Positions 54,293 to 61,386 of a stretch of 64,000 nt of DNA are shown in pieces. The position numbers were made by a program, and so were the translations under genes. Position 1 is the first letter of the stretch; each line of letters begins with the position of its first letter. Origin of the DNA: Halocynthiibacter namhaensis. Its GTDB lineage: Bacteria > Pseudomonadota > Alphaproteobacteria > Rhodobacterales > Rhodobacteraceae. The stretch lies in the NCBI RefSeq assembly GCF_000812685.1, contig NZ_JWIF01000074.1, positions 124,001 to 188,000 of the forward strand, given 5' to 3'. The notes beneath the pieces were generated by a model. The model ran no database searches. It had not been told where the DNA came from and worked only from the letters and a program-made list of their open reading frames with translations.

Positions 54293-54508
54293 ACCTGTCC
54301 AAAGACTTTAGCGTAACCTCCGATGATCGTGTAGCTGTATTGTTTCGCGCAATAGCAAAAGAAGTGACGCCCGTCGGGGAAACGGGCGCCAAGGGCGGAA
54401 CGAGGGACAGAGGAAGCGGATGTTCCAAATCATGCTTCCTGATTGGTATCTAGGTACTGATTTCTAGATAGAAAGGGTTTGTAACCGTTTCGTGAAGATG
54501 TTGGATCT

Positions 54509-55285
54509 TTATGTACTGGCTTTGGTCACTGCATAGAGGCCCACGGCGGCGGCATTCGAAACATTGAGCGACCCAACCCCATCGGCAAAGTCGATTTTCA
54601 CCAAGTGATCACAGGTTTCTTTGGTGCGATCACGTAGACCAGGCCCCTCGGCCCCCAAAACCAACGCGATAGGGCGGCCGGAATAATCATCCGCCATAGT
54701 TTCAATGGAGTGTTCCGCAGTGCCATCAAGGCCAAGCATGACGTAACCCATCTTGCGCAGGCGTTCCATTGTGTCGGCAAGGTTCTTAACACGCAGATAA
54801 GGTTGACGTTCAAGCGCACCAGAGGCGGTTTTTGCTAGGGCACCTGTTTCAGGTGCGGAATGACGATGCGGGGCGATGACAGCGCGGGCACCGAAAACCT
54901 CCGCAGAACGCAGGATCGCACCGACGTTATGAGGATCGGTCACGCGATCAAGTAGGATCAGGCGTGGCATCTTTTGCCCATCCACTGCCATACAGCATTC
55001 GTCAATGGATCCCCAGTTCAAAGGTTTGACCTCAAGGGCCGCGCCTTGGTGCACGGATTGCTTGTCGAGAGGCACGTCAAACTTGCGTGGATCCGTGACT
55101 TCGGGCGTCACGCCGCTCTTTGCAATATCTTCTGCCAATTTGTCATGAGCATTCTTGGTAACCACGAGGCGCAGTTTGACGCGATCAGGGTTCAGCAAAG
55201 CGTCACGCACGGCATGAAGGCCAAAAAGCCAAAAGGTTTCGCGGCGTGCCTGTTCTTTTTCGACCACCCACTTTGGCTTTATCAT
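54509..55285 (-). CDS. rlmB: 23S rRNA 2'-O-ribose methyltransferase RlmB
   Basis: A SPOUT methyltransferase that modifies G2251 of 23S rRNA. The 258-residue protein has an N-terminal substrate-binding domain (WLFGLHAVRDALLNP). The SPOUT domain follows with DRVTDPHNVGAILRSAEVFG near residue 115, IALVLGAEGPGLRD near 205 and GSLNVSNAAAVGLY near 238, the three trefoil-knot motifs. AAGGA precedes the ATG. It is divergent from tRNA-Tyr. Confidence 0.94.
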   Translation of the reverse strand: MIKPKWVVEKEQARRETFWLFGLHAVRDALLNPDRVKLRLVVTKNAHDKLAEDIAKSGVTPEVTDPRKFDVPLDKQSVHQGAALEVKPLNWGSIDECCMAVDGQKMPRLILLDRVTDPHNVGAILRSAEVFGARAVIAPHRHSAPETGALAKTASGALERQPYLRVKNLADTMERLRKMGYVMLGLDGTAEHSIETMADDYSGRPIALVLGAEGPGLRDRTKETCDHLVKIDFADGVGSLNVSNAAAVGLYAVTKAST

Positions 55286-55443
55286 GACTGTAATCCTTAA
55301 TTTTTAGGTCTTTTCTAGCAGTCCTTAAGATGAACCTTGTAGGCTTTGGGCGCAAGTGGGCATTTGATGTGAAATTAAGGTGAGGAATTTGATGTTTTCC
55401 TGTTGACGCCCCCGATGTGTAACTATAAATCCAGCGACAGGTT

Positions 55444-55527
55444 GGGCGTCAGGCCGCAAGGTGTGGCAGGGGACTGTAACTCCCTCGAGGCGACTCACGC
55501 CTGGTTCGATTCCAGGGTCGCCCACCA
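55444..55527 (+). tRNA. tRNA-Tyr (anticodon GTA)
   Basis: Readable cloverleaf of 84 bases with encoded CCA. Acceptor GGGCGTC / GTCGCCC, D-arm GCC...GGC, anticodon stem GGGGA/TCCCT with loop CTGTAAC (GTA at 34-36), long variable arm with stem GAG/CTC, and T-arm CCTGG TTCGATT CCAGG. The acceptor stem has one T-T mispair (position 6 with 67); all other pairs form. The integrase gene begins 90 bases downstream, so the 3' part is probably an attachment site. Confidence 0.92.
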
Positions 55528-55587
55528 TAACGCTATTGCGTTGATTTTCCTTATGTTGTTAGATTTACCCCTACTGAGGGGTCCGTA

Positions 55588-55628
55588 TCTGGACACATTT
55601 CGAGGATTTCTGGACACATGCGGACACA
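55588..55628 (+). repeat. Direct repeats before the integrase gene (possible arm-type sites)
   Basis: TCTGGACACAT occurs at 55588-55598 and again at 55609-55619, 21 bases apart, with a partial third copy (GCGGACACA) at 55620-55628. Two-helical-turn spacing between the tRNA attachment site and the integrase gene suits arm-type binding sites of a tyrosine integrase. The second copy overlaps the integrase ATG, so the site may also regulate the gene. Confidence 0.5.
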
Positions 55629-57071
55629 AAAGGTCGATCATCTCAAGGTAAACGGTGGACGATACTACTATCGCAGGCGTGTTCCAGCGAAGCATCAGAA
55701 GACCTTGGGGATTAAGAACTGGAACCGTCCGTGTGGGAAGGTGTCGTATCAACAGGCTGTTGTGCTCGTCACGGAATGGGCCGTTGAACACGATGCTTTA
55801 TTGTCGCGGCTTGATGATCCCACAGTTGCAGAAAAGACCCGCTACTCCACAGAGGTTCACCTGTTAGAGACACCGATGATGCAGGTCGCAGATACAATGA
55901 CAGACATCGGTATGGCCCCCGGTAACTGGCGCGGTGATGTTATGCTGGCCGCTGCAAAGGTTGCGTTACAAGCTGCTGATGAGCATCCAGAAAAGAGTTC
56001 TGCTGCACGTTTGGTTGGAATAAAAGCATCTTAGCATTGTGTTTTAATGATAATGTCATCACTCCTACTGACCTTGATGAGCGTGATGAATTTGATCTGG
56101 TGAAGCGGAAACTGGAGCGTCGTATCAACGATTTGGGTGGCAACCCTAATACGATCACTGCGATGTCAGAAGCCTACTTCAAAAAAAATCAATTGAAGCC
56201 AGAAGTTCGGAACAAGTATCGTCGTGTGATCAGACGTTTAATCACACAAGTGGGCGATATCCCGTTAGAGCATTTGAATGCAGATAGGCTCCGTGAGTTT
56301 CGTGATGCACAACCAGATGATGTTAAAGCAAGTTCGCTTCAATCATTGTTCACACCAATTAGGGGCATGTTCAAATACGCGATTGGTGAGGGGAAAATAT
56401 CTGATAACCCTATGCCATCTGTGGTGTTGAAGCCTGAGAAACGTTCCACCCAGATGATCAAATGGAAACCATTTTCTCCCGAGGAGGCGCGTCGTATATT
56501 TGCGGCGATGGACGAAGTGTGGGGATCACCGCTGCGTGGGATGTCAGATAAACGTCGCCGGGCTATCCATATGGTTTGTCGGGTTCAGGCGTTTACTGCC
56601 ATGCGCCCCAAAGAAGTTCTGTCTCTGTTGCCTGAAAATGTCACCGACAAAAGTCTGATCGTTATTGGATCGAAAACTGAGGGATCGGACAGGTCTATTC
56701 CGTTGCACCCTGAGATTGCTGATTTCCCAGCATTTTTCCATGCGGGCGGGTTCGATACGTTTTTATCACAAAAGAAGGATCGGGCGCAGACGGTGCGGCA
56801 CAACTTTATCAGGCTCATCAGAGAAATTATGGACCCTCCGATAATTCACAAAAAGAAGGTCCTTTACTCTTGGAGATCGACGTACAGCAATGCAATGCGT
56901 CGTGCTGGCGCTGATGGCGAGATGCGTCGCGCAATACTGGGTCATATTGAGGCAGGTGCATTGGCCCATTACGACGACGGACCTGAGTTCTTCAAGAAGC
57001 GTAAATGGATCAGGGCGTCCGATCCTAGAATCGACTATCCTGACCCAGGTGAAGATGATGATCTGGACTGA
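55618..57071 (+). pseudogene. Tyrosine integrase, split into two frames
   Basis: Phage-type tyrosine recombinase. The first frame (55618-56034, 138 codons) begins with a basic, Tyr-rich segment (YYYRRRVPAKHQ). The second frame (TTG 56037 to 57071) holds the core-binding domain and catalytic domain, with Arg-I in AFTAMRPKEVLSL, the SWRSTYSNAMRRAG region, and LGHIEAGALAHYDD with the likely nucleophile Tyr. The frames overlap in 55983-56034, so one indel would join them. It is probably a dead gene; read-through or sequencing error are alternatives. Confidence 0.82.
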
Positions 57072-57171
57072 AACGTTAACTTAAAAGGCAACCGCAGGGG
57101 AGCGCATCTAAATCGGGATCATTCGGAGGCATCTAATTGTTGGCTACCTACAGCTTTTTGTCCTGCGACTG

Positions 57172-57346
57172 TTATGATGCTTCATATGACCTGACGATCA
57201 AATCCTTGGCACGTTCAAAGTCATCATAGGTTTTCACCGAAACTTCCAAGTCTCCTGTTCCAAAATGGCCGACGGAAGATACATCACGAGTGAACCCATC
57301 CTCTAGCTCTACCACAGTGGTCTTGTCCCGCTTACGTTCCGGTCTC
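57172..57346 (-). pseudogene. 3' end of a DUF5655-domain gene
   Basis: An open stretch of about 57 codons ends at a TAA at 57174-57172. It reads KRDKTTVVELEDG then VGHFGTGDLEVSVKTYDDFE and ends VRSYEAS. This matches the C-terminus of DUF5655 proteins, often nuclease or transporter-associated. It has no start and abuts the IS3-family remnant, so the front of the gene was lost there. It is too short to be functional. Confidence 0.6.
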
Positions 57347-57355
57347 TGAACTCAT

Positions 57356-58012
57356 TTATGCGGCCTTTCGCTCAAAAGCCAAGGGACTTTTCCCGCCAAG
57401 CGATGAGTGGCGACGGCGCGGGTTATAGAACCCGTTGATATACTGGAAGATCGCGCCTTCAGCCTGACGGCGTGTGTCCCAACGGTTGCGCCAAATCAGC
57501 TCAGCCTTAATGGATTTGAAGAACGTCTCGACCATAGAATTATCATAACAATTTCCCTTGCCGCTCATCGAGACCTTGAAACCGTGCTTGGACAAGCGCT
57601 TCTGATACTCATTTGAGCAATATTGGAACCACGATCCGTATGGTGAATGCAATCCTCCGGTGGTTGGCGCAAAGCAACGGCCATATCTAACGCCCGGATT
57701 GCCAGATCCTTCTTCATGCGGTTACTGATAGCCCACCGATGACGCGGCGAGAATACAGGTCAAGGATGACGGCAAGATACAGCCAACCTTCGCTGGTCCA
57801 AATGTAGCTGATGTCGCCAGCCCATTTCTGATTGGGGCCAGTCGCTGAGAAATCTTGATCCAACAGATTTGGTGCAATGTTGAACGTGTGGTTGCTGTCC
57901 GTTGTCGCCTTGTATTTCTGGGTTCTGATGATCTTGATGCCATTCTCGCCCATCAGACGTCCGACCCTGCGATGGCCCACCGGTAATCCCAATTCTTGCA
58001 GTTCCTCGGTCA
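57356..58012 (-). mobile_element. IS3-family transposase OrfB remnant, 5'-truncated and twice frameshifted
   Basis: The C-terminal part of an IS3-family OrfB integrase. It reads LPVGHRRVGRLMGENGIKII, then GPNQKWAGDISYIWT and LAVILDLYSRRVIG with the first and second catalytic regions. After a lost base near 57735 it continues in another frame (SNRMKKDLAIRALDMA). After a second near 57626 it ends with GKGNCYDNSMVETFFKSIKAEL and RRRHSSLGGKSPLAFE, which holds the catalytic Glu. The left half, with OrfA, is absent. Terminal repeats cannot be placed. Confidence 0.85.
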
Positions 58013-58826
58013 GCGCCGCAATTTCAGGGCTGGCACCGGATGCTAGGATCGTAGCACTCAATGCGGCGATTTCGCTGGCAGCGAGGCCAGCTGATTTTGC
58101 GACAACACCTTGTCGATTGATGACCTGCATAATATCGGCTTCGTTCGTCGCCATCGTGTTGCCAAGAAGGTTGACTGTATCGCCTAGAAGCATTGCCTCA
58201 TCTTGCGAAAGCCCTAGGTTTTGCCGCCAACGCGCAAGAGCCATACCAGCCTCATCAGCCGACACCCCGAACGCAACTGCCATCATGGACGCAGATGTTG
58301 CAAATTCAAGTAATTCCGCACGCTTTTGGGCATCTGGCAGATTGGCATCAACAACGCCCATTCGGCCGGCTGCTGCCACGATATCCTCAACTGCTGATGC
58401 TGTGGTCGCAAGACCACCATCGGTGACCAGGTTACGGATATCTTCCTGCAGAAGGCGGAAGCCATTATCCTCATTGAAGTCGATAACTTTGGATATCTCG
58501 GCAAGGCGTACTTCTGCCCTGATCGCGGGTTCAGTCAGCCCCGCGAGAGCTGTACCAATTGCCACCGCACTAAAAGCAGCTTTTCGCATGCGGTCTTTTT
58601 GTCGATCCAATAGCCCGTTCGTGCGCTCAATCTTACTGTTTAATCTTTTTTGGGAATTTGCCAAAGCGTCCGTTGCACGCTGATGAACACGGGATGCGCG
58701 ACCAGCCATACGGCTGGACGCAGCTGATGCGCGCCCCATGCGTTCCTGCAACCTCATGAACCGCCGCGCCGGTCGTGTGGCCCGGTCGATGAGTTCGAGA
58801 ATCATTTCTGCCTTGCGACGGCTCAT
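57714..58826 (-). pseudogene. Phage tail tape-measure gene, truncated and fused in frame to the IS3 transposase
   Basis: The first 271 or so codons encode the front of a TIGR01760-type tape-measure protein: a basic coiled region, then VRLAEISKVIDF, DGGLATTASAVEDIVAAAGR and FATSASMMAVAFGVSADEAG. At about 58012 the frame passes straight into IS3 OrfB sequence (TEELQELGLPVGHRR) and ends at a premature stop. The result is a 370-residue chimera, surely not a working tape measure. It starts four bases inside the chaperone frame (ATGA). Confidence 0.82.
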
Positions 58827-59100
58827 GAGGGTTTGCCACTTTCTTTTTCTGAAGCTTTGCGCTGTTCTTCAGCAACGCGACGATTGAATTCGATGGCTTC
58901 TTCCAACCAAAAAACGAATTCTTCTTCATCCATCAGGTTCAGATCGGAATGCGACCAGCCACAGTCGATCAGATAGACGTGATCAGCGAGGCTGCTTAAT
59001 GCGGCTTTCCCGCTGTGTCGTCCTCGTCGTCGTCATCGCCAAAGACCGCGCTCAGCAAGCCAAGCAACAACTGGCGACGATTTGAAACTATAGCGCTCAT
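58823..59100 (-). CDS. Phage tail assembly chaperone with -1 frameshift site (G/GT type)
   Basis: The zero frame from ATG 59100 gives a 34-residue protein (MSAIVSNRRQLLLGLL then an Asp-rich stretch) ending at 58996. Codons 31-32 are GCG|GGA|AAG, making the heptamer G-GGA-AAG at 59011-59005 in the correct phase. A -1 slip there opens a 92-residue product ending at 58823, whose tail reads DHVYLIDCGWSHSDL and DEEEFVFWLEEAIEF. Phage lambda makes gpG and gpGT at the same heptamer just before its tape-measure gene. Neighbours overlap by ATGA on both sides. Confidence 0.7.
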
Positions 59101-59420
59101 GCCGCCACCTCATAGCATTGTGGAAGGTCAGGTGATTGCATTCCCGTGATAACACCTAAAGGGCCCTTGATTAACGTGATTGGCTCGTACGTTGCTTTGT
59201 TACGGGCATCTGATTGCGCGCCAGAACGCACATCCTCACGGGCTTTAGCTAGGCAGTAAGCATCGCTTAATTCGCTAAGCTTCTGGATCCCAATCCAACC
59301 CAATCGGGTACGATTTTCTAAGCTATTCAGCTCAGCAAGAAGGCTGACCGCAGAGCTAACCCGAAGAGCATTGGCAGCTTTGACAGAAACCCATGTGCGG
59401 CGCAGGCATTGTGCGAACAC
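59097..59420 (-). CDS. Phage-type protein of unknown function, possibly 5'-truncated
   Basis: An open frame of 107 codons ending four bases inside the chaperone start (ATGA). The part from about residue 20 (VSSAVSLLAELNSLENRTRL) to the end (LIKGPLGVITGMQSP) looks coding. The position immediately upstream of a tail chaperone suggests a tail or head-tail gene. The front overlaps the methylase fragment in another frame and is probably an artefact of a junction near 59,400. No family is recognised. Confidence 0.5.
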   Translation of the reverse strand: MFAQCLRRTWVSVKAANALRVSSAVSLLAELNSLENRTRLGWIGIQKLSELSDAYCLAKAREDVRSGAQSDARNKATYEPITLIKGPLGVITGMQSPDLPQCYEVAA

Positions 59421-59701
59421 TGCCCGTAGTTGGCGCGGCGCATATCCGGGTCAGTTTTGCTGAGACGGTCAAATTCAACGCGTGTGGTCAGTTGGAATTT
59501 CAGCACATCTAGAAACTGGGGATAGTGACGTTGCAGGATGCGAAACAGATTGGCGACATCGCGGCCCAGATCGTTGATCACTTCAGCACGAGGCTGGTGT
59601 TGACGCTTCAGAAATATCCCACCCATGCCGACAAAGGGTTCTGCATAAGTGATGTGATTATACCAGCTTGCGCTGTTGTTCTTCGATGAAGTGCAGTTCA
59701 A
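59327..59701 (-). pseudogene. Fragment of a D12-class DNA adenine methylase
   Basis: The middle of this frame reads TYAEPFVGMGGIFLKR, AEVINDLGRDVANLFRILQR and LTTRVEFDRLSKTDPD, which is the region after the SAM-binding front of D12 (Dam-type) methylases. The N-terminal GGK motif and the catalytic DPPY are both missing, so both ends are lost and similarity stops near 59475. A 28-codon frame at 59744-59658 just upstream may be the end of another lost gene. Confidence 0.65.
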
Positions 59702-59894
59702 TCACGCTGTTGTATTGTTCAGGAACTACAATCAGACCGAACATCTCAGCAGAAAACCCTAAGATATCATCTCATTGTTCTGTCTAAACCGGGTAGGTCC
59801 CCTATAGAGGCATGTCATCCTTTTCCCTGCGCGTTTGATCAGGCTGCCTGCTGAATGATTTAACCGTGGTGCGCTGAAAGGCACGATCTCACGG

Positions 59895-60095
59895 TTAGTT
59901 CATGCTATGGTACTCGCCAAAACGCGATCTGGAGGATGCGGGTGATCGCATTTTTCTCCGCGCGCTTAAGGCTTGCTGCATTTCATCACGTTCACGTTCA
60001 CGGATGGGAACAGATTTTTCGGACGTGCGAAAGGGCTGGTTTCCGGTCGAATGACCAAAAACAGGACTGCCTTCAGTAACCTGAATACGATTCAT
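59895..60095 (-). CDS. Small uncharacterised protein
   Basis: A 66-residue basic, polar protein beginning MNRIQVTEGSPVFGH. AGGTGG lies five bases before its ATG, and a promoter-like pair with a perfect TTGACA lies about 50 bases further upstream. These signals, not similarity, are the reason to list it. It is rich in Arg, Ser and Glu with no membrane segment. It may belong to the island or be the first core gene after it. Confidence 0.4.
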   Translation of the reverse strand: MNRIQVTEGSPVFGHSTGNQPFRTSEKSVPIRERERDEMQQALSARRKMRSPASSRSRFGEYHSMN

Positions 60096-60146
60096 GATAT
60101 CCACCTGTATGTTTGTCCGAACTTTGCGATCGTGATGATTGGGGTA

Positions 60147-60176
60147 ATAGAATCATGGAATAGCAATCGGTGTCAA
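60147..60176 (-). promoter_or_regulatory. Candidate promoter for the 59895-60095 gene
   Basis: On the minus strand TTGACA (60176-60171) and TTCTAT (60152-60147) are spaced 18 bases apart. The -35 is a perfect consensus match. The sequence points toward the small gene. Confidence 0.45.
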
Positions 60177-60346
60177 TATACTTTTGAGTGGATTTGATTT
60201 AATTGATTCAATGCCTTGAATGCATATTGGGCCGAGACATGTTTCGGGTGTAAGCTGCCGTGGCAGGGGGCTGCTGCAGTCTTCGGTCTAGTATTTTGGT
60301 GACTGCCTAGGCGGATTCAGCATGATCGCGCCCTCGGGGGCGAGGT

Positions 60347-60377
60347 GTTCAAGGGCAGAACGAGTAAGCCCTTGAAC
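60347..60377 (-). terminator. Hairpin after the M48 gene, possible terminator
   Basis: GTTCAAGGGC (60347-60356) and GCCCTTGAAC (60368-60377) form a perfect ten-base stem, 13 bases after the M48 stop. A second small hairpin CGCCC/GGGCG follows at 60330-60343. There is no U-run, so any termination would not be of the classic intrinsic type. Confidence 0.4.
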
Positions 60378-60389
60378 GGTGTTTCGAAA

Positions 60390-61145
60390 TTATAGACCGG
60401 CGGCGACGCGTTCCACGTTTTCAATGCGTTTGGCATCTGGTGGGTGGGTCGCGAAGATCTGTTGGCGACTGTTACCACCGCGGGCAAAGAACTGAATGCC
60501 TTTGACGGGATCATAACCGGCGCGATGGGCAATGGCTGCGCCTAAACTGTCGGCTTCAAGTTCAAAGCTTTGACTGTAGCCTCGGGATCCAAGGAAACCG
60601 CCGATGCGTGCACCATCGTTTACATTTACCCCGATCTGGCTGGCAAGGATCGCGCCAAGCAGTCCCCCAGCTTGGGAGTTGCGTTGCTGGCGAGGCAAGT
60701 GGTTTCGGATGTGGTGCGAGGTTTCATGGCTGATGATAAAGGCGATTTGATGCGGATCTTTAACTTGGTTCAGCAGGCTTCGCGTCAGGATCACAACGGG
60801 TTGGTTGCCATCGCGTGTTTGAAAGGCGTTCACAGGCGCCTTGGGATTAATGTCCTCAAGGAAGGCGAAGTCACATTCGCGGACGCCACGGGCGCGGCAT
60901 TCAGCTTCTGCAACGGGCTTCACCCGTGCAAGCGCGGCACGGTAATGTGAGGATCCGCGCGATGCGATGATGAGATTCGGATTCCCGGCCGCGATACGTT
61001 GGGCTGCAAGATTTCCCCGATTGGACGGCGCTGCGGGGGCGGACGCAGTGGTCGGCTTTGTCGATGACGGTGCTGTTGTGTTGGTGTCAACACAGCCTGC
61101 CAAAAACGGCACAGCGGTAACAATCGCAATGATTAAATGACGCAA
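60390..61145 (-). CDS. M48-family zinc metalloprotease, lipoprotein
   Basis: A 251-residue periplasmic protease in the style of LoiP/BepA-type M48 enzymes. The signal ends in lipobox FLAGC near residue 18. A Thr/Ser/Pro/Ala linker follows. The zinc motif HETSHH (HExxH) lies near 140, and the third ligand is in SFELEADSLG near 197. The C-terminus is THPPDAKRIENVE. It starts at TTG 61145 with GGAGG six bases upstream. It marks the return to core sequence after the island. Confidence 0.9.
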   Translation of the reverse strand: MRHLIIAIVTAVPFLAGCVDTNTTAPSSTKPTTASAPAAPSNRGNLAAQRIAAGNPNLIIASRGSSHYRAALARVKPVAEAECRARGVRECDFAFLEDINPKAPVNAFQTRDGNQPVVILTRSLLNQVKDPHQIAFIISHETSHHIRNHLPRQQRNSQAGGLLGAILASQIGVNVNDGARIGGFLGSRGYSQSFELEADSLGAAIAHRAGYDPVKGIQFFARGGNSRQQIFATHPPDAKRIENVERVAAGL

Positions 61146-61386
61146 TTTATTCCTCCGGAATATCTGAATTTTGAAGCGTCCCCAAAAGGGGGGCGGTTTT
61201 GTACGGAACGAAGTTTAGGCGTGGATTGGCGAAATGCAAGGCGTTTGGCCTAGCGGACTGCATTTCATCTGTCGCGCAACATATTGGTGGGGTTGGCTAC
61301 TGCGTTTGAACATCATGACAGCACTGTCCATAGCAGAACAGTGCCACCCAAAGATGCATGAGATTAATCCATTGTGGATGTGTGGC

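Larger units (their letters stand above)
55528..60100. mobile_element. Decayed integrative island at tRNA-Tyr
   Basis: The stretch between tRNA-Tyr and the next core gene contains a split tyrosine integrase, a 3' remnant of a DUF5655 gene, a broken IS3-family element, tail-module remnants of a phage and an adenine methylase fragment. The integrase beside the tRNA marks the left end. I found no second copy of the tRNA 3' end in the window, so the right end (about 60.1 kb here) is set only by where core genes resume. Confidence 0.7.

Noticed and set aside
54367-54389. CGCCCGT/ACGGGCG hairpin after rlmB
   Set aside because: Short stem without a U-run on either strand, and 120 bases from the rlmB stop.
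60258-60275. Second attachment site resembling the tRNA-Tyr anticodon arm (GTGGCAGGGG)
   Set aside because: Only ten bases match, and they belong to the D-stem/anticodon side rather than the 3' end usually duplicated. Probably chance.
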